Notes: generated by a model not told the origin, from the sequence alone. Positions 26,388 through 35,778 are shown, numbered from the stretch's first letter. The stretch: 64,000 nt of DNA from Bryobacteraceae bacterium (GCA_026129905.1 JAHCHE010000013.1:1-64000), one strand, 5' to 3'. Numbers and translations are program-made.

Positions 26388-27545
26388 TCACTTAACGATC
26401 CTGATTCGGCTGGAGATGTCGATACGGCGGGTGCGCTGGCGCTTCCGGGGCCGCAGGTTGTAGTTGCTCATTTTGCGCTTCACTCCGCGGAGGTTGACGC
26501 GGTCCCTGCTGGAGACGACGCGCTCGTCAAGGATCCCCTGCAGGATCGCTTCATGTAGGGCTTTTCTCTGCCGAGGGGGGAATACCAGCATAGCGGGCCA
26601 TCCGTCGCTGGACCACGCGTACGGAATGCAGGAAGGAGAGCCGGTCGGGATCAGGGCGGTCTCTATCTCCCAGCGCTCGTGGTAGAGCGCCGCCAGTTCT
26701 GTGGCCGGGGCCTGCGTGGGGTCCAGGATGGTGGTGATCAGCCGGTAGATGGGCGCGGCGTCTTTGACGTCCTTCAGGCGATAGTCGATCACGCGGACCG
26801 TGATCCCGCTCCGCTGGTTCCGGCGATCCGAGGTCGAGGCGTAAATGCGGCTGAGATAAGAACCGTCCGGCAGGCGCCGGTCGACGTCGAGACGTGCATT
26901 CTGGCGCGTGCGCCACAGCAAATCCGCGCCGGTTTGCGACGCCGTGCGCCAGAGTTTGTAGCCGGGAAAGAAGCGGTCCGCCAGACACAGCATTCCTTTG
27001 CGCAGTGCGGGAACGACATCCCGAGCCAGGGCAATCTCGTCGGTGCGGTATTGACCCATCCGCGCGGCCCATAAGACATGAGTTCCATTTTCCAGCAGCG
27101 CCACGAAGCGAATCTTCGGGAACGCACTGGCGCCACGGCTGACGCCTGGGCGTCCGAAGGCTCTTACGTTTTCCAAGGTGTCGGCGGTGTCCAGCGTGCT
27201 GCCGTCCAGGCTGATCAGTCGCCACTCCCGGTACCACGCCCCTTTGGTCCGCTTCTCCGCGATGGGAGCCACGATGGCCGCATAGAGCTTCTGTAGCGGT
27301 TCGGACCCCAGACGACTGCGGGCCTGCGAGATGCCTGACTTGCCTGCCACCTTCACGACGGCGGAGGGATCCAGCAGCCACTGCACACCTTCCAGCAGAC
27401 AGCGCAGCACCTCGCGATAGGAAGAGCGCATGTATAGCGCCAACGCGATGACGTAATAAACGACCACGCGAGCGGGCAGATCGCGCTCGCGGACACTGGC
27501 GCGTCCAGTTTCCTCCAGCACGGCGTCTATCGACGTTGTCGCCCG
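26388..27545. mobile_element. Remnant of an IS4-family insertion sequence
   Basis: Extent is taken from the transposase remains; terminal inverted repeats and target duplication were not found. The left border as drawn is the transposase stop and the right border abuts the phosphopantetheinyl transferase fragment, whose N-terminal half is missing, so a deletion accompanied or followed insertion. Confidence 0.6.
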
Positions 27546-27560
27546 CCGCGCTTGGCTGCG
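26388..27560 (-). pseudogene. IS4-family transposase, internally deleted and frameshifted
   Basis: The frame shows a DDE transposase of the IS4 group: LISLDGSTLDTADT (first Asp), MLCLADRFFPGYKLWRT (second Asp) and YHERWEIETAL (the Y-x2-R-x3-E box). Directly after ETAL the frame carries nonsense, while another frame reads DPDRLSFLHSVRVVQRRM, the region that normally lies about 50-60 residues further on; the Lys of the YREK box and its surroundings are gone. After a G6 run near 26574-26579 the first frame resumes with ILDERVVSSRDRVNLRGVKRKMSNY, the normal C-terminus. The 5' end is also cut: the true frame continues to about 27540 (SIDAVLEETGR) without the usual N-terminus. Inactive remnant. Confidence 0.85.
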
Positions 27561-27940
27561 ATCTGGAACGGATCGAGCCGCGAAGCCCGGCTTTCCTCGC
27601 CGATTTCCTCAACGCGGAGGAACAGGCGCTGGTCGATGGCGCGCCTGAGCAGGACCGGCCTCGCCTCGTGACGCTGCTTTGGAGCGCGAAGGAAAGCGCG
27701 CTCAAGGCGTTGCGCGCCGGCCTCCGGCTTGACACCCGCCGCGTGACCGTCGCCTTGGCGGAGGCTCTCGCGGACTGGTCTCCGCTGCACGTTCGCTGCT
27801 CCGGCCAGCGGATCTTTCAAGGCTGGTGGCGCTGCGCCGGCGGCTTCGTGCTTACCCTCGTTGCGGATCCGCCGCCGGCCCCGCCCATCACCGTGCCCTG
27901 CCGCATGCCGCGCCCCGCCATTCCTTCGCGCTCAGGTTGA
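27536..27940 (+). pseudogene. 4'-phosphopantetheinyl transferase, N-terminal half missing
   Basis: About 134 codons. LGCDLERIEPRS holds the Asp and Glu that bind Mg, and LLWSAKESALKAL is the W-x-x-KE-x-x-K motif of Sfp-type enzymes that load coenzyme A's phosphopantetheine onto carrier proteins. The spacing of the two motifs is normal. A full Sfp protein has about 100 further residues before GCDLE; here that place is taken by the transposase remnant, and the only possible start (TTG, 27536) comes at the junction without a ribosome site. The enzyme is therefore unlikely to work, and another copy must serve the cell. Confidence 0.8.
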
Positions 27941-27999
27941 CGCCTGCTCCCGCCCTGCCCAGGAAGCGTCCCCTGTCGCGGCGATCAGTTCAGTGGATC

Positions 28000-29064
28000 T
28001 CAGTCACGGGTACAGAGTTGGGTGGGCGCCACACGGCGCCCTGTGGCGACCGCGTCTCGAACCGCGAGGGTCGCTGCAAGGCTTCGGAAACCCTCGATCG
28101 CGGGAACGGCTGGCTCAGCGCGATTCCCGACGACGTCGAGGAAGTGATCAAGTTGCCGGACAAGTGGATCGGCGGGCTGGAACTGGACCCTGCCCATACA
28201 GAAGGGACGAGCCCAGGACCGATCTCCGTCTTGTCGCCACCATCGCAAGGACGGCAACGAAAGCGATCCGTGCGTACCCGCCAGAACCATGCTGTCCTGC
28301 GAATTGTCGCGGGCATACAAAGCGTTTTCGCCCGCAGTCTGCTCCCAACTGAATGGGGCGACTGCGGAATCCGAGACGGTGAGCGCGCCCAGCGCTCCGC
28401 TTTCAAACTCGAGAATCACTGCGGCCGTATCTTCGACCGCATGTCCACGTATACGGTTCGAGGCAATTGCCTGAACACCTGAAATCTCCCCGACAAGCGC
28501 TCTCAGACTGTCGATCTCGTGAGCCAGGTTGATCAGGATGGGTCCCCCGCCAGGGCTCTTCCGCCAGGCAATGTCGAAGTATCGGTCCGGTTTGCAGAAC
28601 AGGCTGGCGCCGTTCACCGAAACAATTCGGCCCAGATGGCCGGCGGCAATGTATTCGCGAGCAGCGTGAAAGATGGCGCTATGCCGGCGGTGGTACCCGA
28701 CGAGTACAGGTGTTCCGAGGCGCTCGACGGTTCTCACCAGCCTGGTAGCTTCGGCGAGTTCGCCAGCCAGCGGCTTTTCGACCAACACCGGCACTCCGGC
28801 CTCAAGCAGCGGGATTGCTGTCGCGACGTGGTCCCTGGTAGGCGTCGCAATAATCGCGCCTCCGGGAAGATGCGCGTGCAGCATCCAAGCTACGCTCTCG
28901 TAATGAGGCACGGACCTCGCCATCGCCCAAGCCGATGCAGCCGGGGACGGGTCCACAATCGCAGAGACTCGCGAACGCGGGTTCTCCGCCAGCCGGGCCG
29001 CATGTTCCCGCCCGATCACGCCGGCTCCAACCACCGCTACATCGAGTTTTGAAGTCGATGACAT
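28000..29064 (-). CDS. Gfo/Idh/MocA-family NAD(P)-dependent oxidoreductase
   Basis: 354 residues. Rossmann fold at the N-terminus (VAVVGAGVIGREHAARLAEN), the family's EKP motif in PVLVEKPLAGE (about residue 95), then the alpha/beta substrate domain with GGGPILINLAHEIDSLR carrying the catalytic-region His. Such enzymes oxidise or reduce sugars, inositols or their derivatives. The tight minus-strand series 28000-33787 with a sugar-isomerase-like protein and a second Gfo/Idh enzyme suggests sugar-acid or polyol catabolism. Substrate not readable. Converges with the truncated phosphopantetheinyl transferase. Confidence 0.9.
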   Translation of the reverse strand: MSSTSKLDVAVVGAGVIGREHAARLAENPRSRVSAIVDPSPAASAWAMARSVPHYESVAWMLHAHLPGGAIIATPTRDHVATAIPLLEAGVPVLVEKPLAGELAEATRLVRTVERLGTPVLVGYHRRHSAIFHAAREYIAAGHLGRIVSVNGASLFCKPDRYFDIAWRKSPGGGPILINLAHEIDSLRALVGEISGVQAIASNRIRGHAVEDTAAVILEFESGALGALTVSDSAVAPFSWEQTAGENALYARDNSQDSMVLAGTHGSLSLPSLRWWRQDGDRSWARPFCMGRVQFQPADPLVRQLDHFLDVVGNRAEPAVPAIEGFRSLAATLAVRDAVATGRRVAPTQLCTRD

Positions 29065-29154
29065 GGGCCAACACCATCACTTGGGTCGCCAGGGTTGCAC
29101 TACTGAAGAAGCGCTTTGTGCAATCCGCCGCGCTCCGCTCGGCCCGAACCGGGC

Positions 29155-30105
29155 CTACGCCATCGCTTCGGCGGCGGCGGGCGCGGGGATGCCGAGGTCT
29201 TTCGCTCTCAGGGGCGACATCACCAGGTCCGAGCCGTAGCGGCGGAGCATCCCCAAGGCGATCTCGGCGCGGCGCACGCGCTCGCGTGAAAGCGCCACTA
29301 CCGTGTTCTCCAGGTGGCTTCCGCTCGGGTAGACGTCGGGCGAGTTGCGCAGGCCGAACTTCAGGTACACCGGGGAGGCTACGCGGACGATCTCGGGCAT
29401 CTCGTAGTAGCGGATGAAGCCGCCGATGTTGTCCGGGGCCTCGATGTAGAAATCGAGGATAGCCGAGAGCGCGGCGCGGATGGCCGCAATCTGCGGGATG
29501 GAGAGGTCCGAGGGAACGTTGATGGTGTCGGCGCCCAGGTCCTCGAGAATCCGGGCGCTGGCCGGGTTGCACGGCGCCATCATCACCGAGGTCTTGATGA
29601 TCAGCTCCGTAGGCAGGTCGCCGGCGGCCCGCATCTTCGAGATGACGCTCAGAACGCCGATGTCGGAGACGAGCACGCTCCGAACGCCGAGGTCGACCGC
29701 GCGCCGGACGTCGAGCAGGGCGAACCGCAACTGGTCGGCGCCACGGAGGCTCAATCCAAGTGTGCGGCCGGCCAGCGCGTAGGCCTGAGCGCCGACGTCG
29801 AACGTGGCGCGGGGGCCAAGGAACAGGTTCACTTCAATGGAATGCTCGCGGCCGAGGGAGCACATCTCGGAGATCTCCTCGTCGGTCATCAGCATGATGC
29901 CGCTGCCCTGGCTGATGCGATGCACCGGGACGTTGCGGTCCTTGGCGTCCTGAAGCACGGCGCGCAGCGACGCCGGCCCCTCGGTACTGGGAATCTCGAG
30001 GCGATACTGGCCGCCATCGGGAAATCGCCGCGGCGACGACGGGGATGGCGACGGATCGGCGGGGGAAAGCCCCAACTGTTCCAAGGATTCTTCGATGGTT
30101 CGCAT
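29155..30105 (-). CDS. U32-peptidase-like TIM-barrel protein
   Basis: 316 residues. After a Pro/Ser-rich leader (about 1-30) the protein reads YRLEIPSTEGPASLRAVL, RISQGSGIMLMTDEEISEM and LIIKTSVMMAPCNPASARIL, a pattern I associate with U32-like barrel proteins annotated 'peptidase'. The true reaction is unknown; related U32 proteins act in tRNA or ubiquinone hydroxylation, but the Cys cluster of those is not visible here. AAAGGAG lies eight bases before the ATG at 30105. Next to homoserine kinase upstream and a Gfo/Idh enzyme downstream. Confidence 0.65.
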   Translation of the reverse strand: MRTIEESLEQLGLSPADPSPSPSSPRRFPDGGQYRLEIPSTEGPASLRAVLQDAKDRNVPVHRISQGSGIMLMTDEEISEMCSLGREHSIEVNLFLGPRATFDVGAQAYALAGRTLGLSLRGADQLRFALLDVRRAVDLGVRSVLVSDIGVLSVISKMRAAGDLPTELIIKTSVMMAPCNPASARILEDLGADTINVPSDLSIPQIAAIRAALSAILDFYIEAPDNIGGFIRYYEMPEIVRVASPVYLKFGLRNSPDVYPSGSHLENTVVALSRERVRRAEIALGMLRRYGSDLVMSPLRAKDLGIPAPAAAEAMA

Positions 30106-30153
30106 GACGACTCTCCTTTACTTGCCGGACGTGACGGCCGGCCTGCTTCACCA

Positions 30154-31086
30154 CTAGCCGGGCGGCCCTATGCGGGCCAACTCGTAGCCGTGTTCGGCCG
30201 TGTTGGCCCAGAGCACCTCGGCGGAGTGGCCGTTGAGCGCAAAGATCTGCCGAACGATATCGCAGACCACTTCGTGGCCGCGCTCGTAAAACACCAGCAC
30301 CGACGGACCCGCTCCGCTCAACGCGCATCCGAGCAGGCCGGGGGCTGTCAGTTTCAGGATATCCTCCAGTCCCGGCACCAGTCCGACGCGATACGGCTGA
30401 TGAATGCGATCCTCGAGCGCGGTGGGAAACGCGCTGACGCTTCCGGTGGCGAGCGCCGCGATCAGCAGGGCGGCGCGCTGCACGTTGAAGATCGCCTCAG
30501 GCCGGGAATACGAATCGGGCAGCACGGCGCGCGCCTTCTCGGTCGGCAGAATGAAATCGGGCGCCACGATAGCGACGCCGAACCTCCGGGGGAACTCCAG
30601 CCGCACGGACCGCGCGACGCCGCCGGAATCGATCGCGCTGGCGACGACGGAGCCCAGCACGCATGCGGCTACGTTGTCCGGGTGACCTTCGATACGGGCT
30701 GCTTCGTCGAGGATGCGCAGGGGCTTCCACCCCAGGCCCAGCAGTTCGTTCGCGATCACGACGCCGGCGGTGAGGGCCGCGGCGCTGGAGCCGAGCCCTT
30801 TGCCGATGGGAATATCGTTGTCGATCTCCAGGTGGATGGGCGGCAGGGGGGAACGCACGTCGCGGGCGACGGCGAGCGCGGTCTGCCAGATCAAATTGTC
30901 CGGCCCTTCGGAAATCAAGTGGGCGTCACGGCCGCCGGCGCAGATGCGCAGCCGCTCGCTTTGCCGGAACCGGCACTCCAGGTAGATGCCGAGCGCCAAC
31001 CCGACGGCGTCGAACCCGGGGCCCAGGTTGGCGCTCGACGCGGGAACGCGTACCTTCCAGGCCTGACGGTCGGAAGGCTTATTCAT
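30154..31086 (-). CDS. thrB: Homoserine kinase
   Basis: 310 residues, GHMP kinase. KVRVPASSANLGPGFDAVGL is the N-terminal family signature, PIGKGLGSSAAALTAGV is the ATP-binding glycine loop and GCALSGAGPSVLVF the C-terminal motif 3. It phosphorylates homoserine on the way to threonine. No thrA, thrC or asd gene is near; instead it overlaps by 8 bases an upstream Gfo/Idh dehydrogenase, an unusual setting. Identity rests on whole-length pattern typical of ThrB rather than mevalonate or galactose kinase (no galactose signature). Confidence 0.9.
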   Translation of the reverse strand: MNKPSDRQAWKVRVPASSANLGPGFDAVGLALGIYLECRFRQSERLRICAGGRDAHLISEGPDNLIWQTALAVARDVRSPLPPIHLEIDNDIPIGKGLGSSAAALTAGVVIANELLGLGWKPLRILDEAARIEGHPDNVAACVLGSVVASAIDSGGVARSVRLEFPRRFGVAIVAPDFILPTEKARAVLPDSYSRPEAIFNVQRAALLIAALATGSVSAFPTALEDRIHQPYRVGLVPGLEDILKLTAPGLLGCALSGAGPSVLVFYERGHEVVCDIVRQIFALNGHSAEVLWANTAEHGYELARIGPPG

Positions 31087-32095
31087 TCAGGACGACCTTC
31101 TGTCCTTCACGGCAGGAACGGTAGACCGCCAGCACCAGCTCGAGGGCGCGGTATCCGTCTTCGCCGGACACGCCTGGCGAGCGTCCGGTGCGGATCGCCT
31201 CGCCGAAGTCGCGGAACTGACGCTCGAAGGGCGTGAGGGGAATCGCCATGGGATCGGCGGAGCCCGAAAGGACGTCCTTGGTGAGCGGCGGGGCTTCGCC
31301 CTCGTCGTCGTGGACGTCCCAGGCGGTCAGCTTGTCGCCGGAAAGGATCGCGGTTCCCTTGGTTCCGTGGATCTCCACTCGTTCGGTGTAGCCGGGCCAG
31401 AAGGCGGTGGAGGATTGGATGACGCCCTGGGCGCCGTTGTTGTAACGCAGCAGCGCGCCGACGACGTCTTCCGACTCGATCTTGTGGAGCCCGCCCAATT
31501 GCCAGAGGCCGAACACCTCCTTCACCGGGCCGATCAGCCAGAGCAGGATATCCACCTGGTGGATGGCCTGGTTGATGAGGGCGCCGCCGCCCTCGGTGGC
31601 CCAGCTTCCTTTGATGGGCCGCGAGTAATACTCCGCGGTGCGGTGCCACTTCACGTACGCGTCGGCTTCCAGGATCTTGCCGAGGCGGCCGCTGGCGATC
31701 GCCTGGGAGACGAAGAGGCTGGCGTCGTCGAAGCGGTGCTGGCTGACCACGCCGAGCTGAATCCCGGCCGAGCGGGCCGTGTCGATCATTTTTCGCGCCG
31801 TCTCGATATTGGTGGCGATGGGTTTCTGAACCTGAATGTGCTTTCTGGCTTCGGCGCAGATCTCGAGCGGCTGAAGCCGGAAGTCCGGAAACGTGCAGAC
31901 ATCGACGAAGTCGACGTCCGGGTGGCGGCAGACCTCCTGGTACGTGGGGACGTATTCGCAAGCCCACATTTCGGCGAAGCGGCGTCCGGCCTGTTCGTTG
32001 ATGTCCGTACAGACCGCCACGCGGAAACCGATATTACGGTATGCCTCGGCGTGCTTGTTCGAGATCGCGCCCGTTCCAATGATTCCAACTCGCAA
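31079..32095 (-). CDS. Gfo/Idh/MocA-family oxidoreductase
   Basis: 338 residues. NAD-binding VGIIGTGAISNKHAEAYRN begins at residue 2. The EKP motif is QKP here (IQVQKPIATN), keeping the Lys and Pro but not the Glu. The substrate domain has GGGALINQAIHQVDILLWL with the conserved His, typical of glucose-fructose oxidoreductase-like enzymes. TTG start at 32095 is supported by AGGAGG six bases upstream. It is 78 bases downstream of the isomerase-like gene and overlaps thrB. Confidence 0.9.
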   Translation of the reverse strand: MRVGIIGTGAISNKHAEAYRNIGFRVAVCTDINEQAGRRFAEMWACEYVPTYQEVCRHPDVDFVDVCTFPDFRLQPLEICAEARKHIQVQKPIATNIETARKMIDTARSAGIQLGVVSQHRFDDASLFVSQAIASGRLGKILEADAYVKWHRTAEYYSRPIKGSWATEGGGALINQAIHQVDILLWLIGPVKEVFGLWQLGGLHKIESEDVVGALLRYNNGAQGVIQSSTAFWPGYTERVEIHGTKGTAILSGDKLTAWDVHDDEGEAPPLTKDVLSGSADPMAIPLTPFERQFRDFGEAIRTGRSPGVSGEDGYRALELVLAVYRSCREGQKVVLNE

Positions 32096-32173
32096 GTAGT
32101 GCCTCCTGTTCGTGGGTTTATGAAAGCCCAGCGCCGGACGCGCGGCTCAGAGCCGCGACGTCCGGCGGGGAAG

Positions 32174-33787
32174 TTACAGCGCCAACCCGTGCTCCGTGCC
32201 GCAGACGCTGACTTCGATGCCGAGATTCCGAAATGCGGCGGCCTTGGCGGCCAGCGCCAGGTTGGCGCCTTCGGCGTCCGGTCCGTAGGCGACCTGAATA
32301 TGGTTCGCCTTGTGCCGCGCCATCATCTGATCGCGGGAGACGCCGTACGTTACCGCGTGCATGATGGGCCACTGCGGGGTGGTGATCCGCCAGCGGCGCT
32401 CGGTCTCTTCGAGCGGCAGCTCAACAACCTTGGCCCGGCCGAGGTCGGCCTTGAGCTGCCCGCCGTCCACGAAAATCCGGCTCCAGACGATCTCGCCGGG
32501 CTTGCTAATTCCTTTCAGGGTTCCGCCGCCGGACGGGAAATACATCGGCGGTTGGCGCTCGCTGACGGCGCCCTGGTATTCGCCGATGAAGTGCTTCGGC
32601 GGGACCGCGCCTGAGATCTCGAACACCCAGACGAATTCCTCGCTGCCGTTGTCGTGGTAGGTCTCGCCGTAGCGGACGTCGTGGAGGGTGTTTTCCGGGT
32701 CGAAGCCGAGCTTTCGCCAGACGCGGTTGGTGACGAGGCCGTCCAGCCCGGCGCATTCATCCACTTCGTTGAAGTGCGGCAAGGCGTCGCCTTCGTAGAG
32801 CAAGCGTCCGTCGGCGGACTTGACGGGAGGCCGGTCGACATTGTTCAGCAGACCTTCCACGAGATCGGACGCCGGCGCGAGATCCTTGAGCCCTTGCTGG
32901 TACTGGATGCCGACGGCGGCGCAGCCGAAGTCGTCGGCGATCCGGAGCGCCGAAATGTACATCTTGCACTGATCGAGAATCTGCCGGTCCGTAAGGTCCT
33001 TCGCCGGGTCGGGTCCGGTGACGAACTTCATCCCCTTGGCGTCCAGCCAGGAGCGGGCCTGTTGCGCCTCGTCGTCGGGTACCGTCAGCATCGCCGCGTA
33101 GAGAGCGGATTGGCTGAGCCGTTCCTTGAAGACGCCGGTGGCGTGCAGCAACTCGTCGGGAATGATGGCGTTGTACATGCCCATGCAGCCTTCGTCGAAA
33201 ATGCCCATGATCGCCTTGTCGCGCAATAGCTGCGCGGCGACCTCCTCGCCGATTCGTTCGGCGCGATCGGGGAGTTTTGCGCCGTTGAGCTTATTCACGT
33301 GACTGACGTCGTGCACGACCGGCTCGCCCTCCAGCCAGCGGCGCAAGCCGGAGGTGAAGAAGTCGTCGGTGAAATCCGCGCTCCACAGAGTGCTGTAGTT
33401 GACTCCGGCCTTGGTCAACGAGCCGTTGAGGTTGAGCATGCCCACCAGTCCGGGCCACTGGCCGCTCCAGTTGGCGACGGTGAGGATCGGGCCTTTGTGC
33501 GAATAGAGTCCGTGAAGAAGATGATGCGTGTACTGCCAGACGGCTTCGACGACGACCAGGGGAGCTTCGCGCGGAATGCCGCGAAAAACTTCCATGCCCT
33601 TCTTCTGACTATCGATGAAGCCGTGCTTTTTGGCGGGGTCGTAACAGTGACCGCGCTTGACCTCGCGGCCCTGATTGCGAATGGCGACAGTGACCGCCTC
33701 TTCGGCTTTTTCCTGCGCGGCCCAGCAGACCTGGTTGGCCGACAGGCGCAAATCTCCGTTAGCTATGAGGATGACAGGTTCAGGCAT
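32174..33787 (-). CDS. L-fucose/arabinose-isomerase-fold protein
   Basis: 537 residues. The beginning PVILIANGDLRLSANQVCW and the middle GCAAVGIQYQQGLKDLAP, then NEVDECAGLDGLVTNRVW, fit the fucose isomerase-like fold (two Rossmann-type domains and a C-terminal metal site); metal ligands are probably in DEGCMG (about 210), NEVDEC (about 350) and a late His, but I cannot fix them. A larger leaderless protein than the paralogue at 39056. AGGGA precedes the ATG at 33787. It opens the minus-strand series with the Gfo/Idh enzymes, so a ketose/aldose isomerisation step is likely. Confidence 0.7.
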   Translation of the reverse strand: MPEPVILIANGDLRLSANQVCWAAQEKAEEAVTVAIRNQGREVKRGHCYDPAKKHGFIDSQKKGMEVFRGIPREAPLVVVEAVWQYTHHLLHGLYSHKGPILTVANWSGQWPGLVGMLNLNGSLTKAGVNYSTLWSADFTDDFFTSGLRRWLEGEPVVHDVSHVNKLNGAKLPDRAERIGEEVAAQLLRDKAIMGIFDEGCMGMYNAIIPDELLHATGVFKERLSQSALYAAMLTVPDDEAQQARSWLDAKGMKFVTGPDPAKDLTDRQILDQCKMYISALRIADDFGCAAVGIQYQQGLKDLAPASDLVEGLLNNVDRPPVKSADGRLLYEGDALPHFNEVDECAGLDGLVTNRVWRKLGFDPENTLHDVRYGETYHDNGSEEFVWVFEISGAVPPKHFIGEYQGAVSERQPPMYFPSGGGTLKGISKPGEIVWSRIFVDGGQLKADLGRAKVVELPLEETERRWRITTPQWPIMHAVTYGVSRDQMMARHKANHIQVAYGPDAEGANLALAAKAAAFRNLGIEVSVCGTEHGLAL

Positions 33788-33837
33788 GTTCCCTATTAGA
33801 TCACGGCGTCCGGCGCGGTTCGACGCCAAGGGTTGTC

Positions 33838-34704
33838 TCAGTGCGACGAGCGCTCCGGTGCGGGAACGGAGTCGGTTGACACAACCCGGGAGTCGCTCTG
33901 GAACTTGCGGTAATCGCGAAAGTCCACCGTGACTTCGGCAGCCATCTTCCGCACCAGCATCACGCGCGCCGCGCCCCCGAAGCGGACCTGTCTGGGAAGC
34001 CACACTTCGCCGTTGACGTAGGCGTTCTCAAACGACATCCGGGCGCCGGGCGCGAGCCGGGCCACAAACCAGCCCATGGAGACGGTGTCCACGGACTCCG
34101 CCTCAACCTTAACCAACTGGAACTGGGACTTATCGATCCAGAGACGGCCACGAAACTTCGGGAGGTTCTTGCCGAACTTCGTCCGAGCCTTGAATGCGGG
34201 GCGCGGGATGGCGTCGAGAACCCAGGCGGCGCGGGCATTGAGGTTCTCTTCTCCGACGAGCGTGAAGTCGTAAGCCTCGGGGATCTCCTTGAGGAATTCA
34301 CGCTCTTCGGCGCGTTCCTTCTCCCACTCGGCGATCTTCCTGCGGCGCTCATCTTCGTCCTTTCCCAGGCGTTCGCGCAGCTCTTTGTCGAATTCCTTTT
34401 CGGCTTTTTCCTTCTCTTTGCCTTCGAGCGGCTGGTCGTCGCGGGCGATTTTGCGCCGGAACGGCTGGCGCTCGACGATAAGCACCTCGTAGGTATCGGA
34501 CTCTACCTTCTTGACCGCTCCTTTTTTGTCGAGCCGGCGTATTTCCTGCCGTTGGATGAACGTGTAGTCGCGAGCGCGATTCTCGTTGATCTCGTCGCGA
34601 GCCACCGCGCGGCGCACGATCTCGCGCGCGTCCGTAGGAGGCGCGTCCTGACCGCAAAGGACGGCAACACACAGTAACGCCGCCGCGGCGCGGAAGGGGG
34701 TCAT
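33838..34704 (-). CDS. Secreted LolA-like protein of unknown function
   Basis: 288 residues. Signal peptide MTPFRAAAALLCVAVLCG. A very charged helical segment (about 85-140, KEKEKAEKEFDKELRERLG) interrupts a beta-rich fold whose later part reads RGRLWIDKSQFQLVKVEAES and WLPRQVRFGGAARVMLVRK, reminiscent of the open beta-barrel of LolA/LolB-type outer-membrane lipoprotein carriers. I recognise it as a protein type frequent in acidobacterial secretomes but know no function. Separated by 50 bases from the isomerase-like gene. Confidence 0.65.
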   Translation of the reverse strand: MTPFRAAAALLCVAVLCGQDAPPTDAREIVRRAVARDEINENRARDYTFIQRQEIRRLDKKGAVKKVESDTYEVLIVERQPFRRKIARDDQPLEGKEKEKAEKEFDKELRERLGKDEDERRRKIAEWEKERAEEREFLKEIPEAYDFTLVGEENLNARAAWVLDAIPRPAFKARTKFGKNLPKFRGRLWIDKSQFQLVKVEAESVDTVSMGWFVARLAPGARMSFENAYVNGEVWLPRQVRFGGAARVMLVRKMAAEVTVDFRDYRKFQSDSRVVSTDSVPAPERSSH

Positions 34705-34746
34705 TACTTACATGTTAAATGGCGCGGCGCGCAGCCGAGCGCCCGA

Positions 34747-35778
34747 TTACCGCCGTCGCGTGGGGCGGATGGGTTGGCCAGGTTTCTGGCGCAAGCTCCA
34801 GAGCAACTCGATGTCGACGCCGCCGAGCGATTGGGCATCGACGTAGGTGAAGCGCCCGGAGCCGGGTTGGCCTTTGTCGCCCCAACCGCCGGACTGGACC
34901 TCCGGGAATCCGAGCGAAGCCCACCGGGCGACCTCCTCATCCATGCTCTCGACGTTGATGCCGAGGTGATGGAATCCTTCGCCGTGTTTGGCCATGTGAT
35001 CGCGGTAGGTATCGGGACCCTGCAAGGACTGAATCCACTCGTAGGGAACCTGGCCGTGCCGCTGCCATCCGAGCCTCATCTCGAACTGTCCCGGCTCGCC
35101 CTTGTAACGCAGGTCGCTAAGCTTGCCCTGCGTGTAGGTCATCTCGGGGAACCCTAGCTTCGCCCAGAACTTGGAGACCGGCTCCAGTTCCTTCACGGCG
35201 AAGGCGTATTGAGAAACCCTCAGGCTGGAGGGATTGTCGGGGGCAATCGCCAGCGGGCCTTCGTCGGTGCTGGGAAAGTGGATCAGGCCGAGGATGTACT
35301 TGCCTTCCGGCGCGGTGTTCAGAAACGCGTAGTGAATGTTGCCGGCATCGGTCTCAAGGAAGCCGCTTTGAAGAACGCCCACGCCCAGGTCTTTCAACCG
35401 CGCGAGTTCCTGCTCGTAGGCCTCTTTTGACGGCGCGCGGTGCACGAGGCTGAACACGCCGCTCTTGTGGGTCTTTAGAAAATCCTCGAACGCGTTGGCG
35501 CCGCCGGTGGGCTGAATCCAGTGGACCGCCACGTCGGCGAATCGCCCCGAGGCGAACCGCATCGTGCCCTCGGCCGGCTTGGCGCGATACACGGAATAGG
35601 TCAGCTCGACCTCGCCGGAATCGCGAAGGTTGGTGAAGCCGAGTTTCTTGAGGCCCTCCAGCGTCGCATCCATGTCCTCGACCACCCAAATGAGGCGGTC
35701 AACGGTCTTGTAAAAATCGGGAAGCTGCGCGAGGGCGACCCCGGCGCACAGCAGGAAAGCGGCGGCAAGTTTTCGCAT
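34747..35778 (-). CDS. Secreted tandem VOC (glyoxalase-fold) protein
   Basis: 343 residues with signal peptide MRKLAAAFLLCAGVALAQ. Two or more vicinal-oxygen-chelate modules: one starts at about 25 (TVDRLIWVVEDMDATLEGLK), another near 170 (SQYAFAVKELEPVSKFWAKL) and the ending EGFHHLGINVESMDEEVARW has the His and late Glu (GGVDIELLW) typical of metal-binding VOC folds. Function unknown; VOC folds act as dioxygenases, lyases or binding proteins. Its ATG overlaps the stop of the LacI gene (TGATG), so regulator and VOC protein share a transcript. Confidence 0.85.
   Translation of the reverse strand: MRKLAAAFLLCAGVALAQLPDFYKTVDRLIWVVEDMDATLEGLKKLGFTNLRDSGEVELTYSVYRAKPAEGTMRFASGRFADVAVHWIQPTGGANAFEDFLKTHKSGVFSLVHRAPSKEAYEQELARLKDLGVGVLQSGFLETDAGNIHYAFLNTAPEGKYILGLIHFPSTDEGPLAIAPDNPSSLRVSQYAFAVKELEPVSKFWAKLGFPEMTYTQGKLSDLRYKGEPGQFEMRLGWQRHGQVPYEWIQSLQGPDTYRDHMAKHGEGFHHLGINVESMDEEVARWASLGFPEVQSGGWGDKGQPGSGRFTYVDAQSLGGVDIELLWSLRQKPGQPIRPTRRR

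Noticed and set aside
26145-26390. Terminal inverted repeat of the insertion sequence
   Set aside because: No segment here matches the sequence at the other border near 27540.
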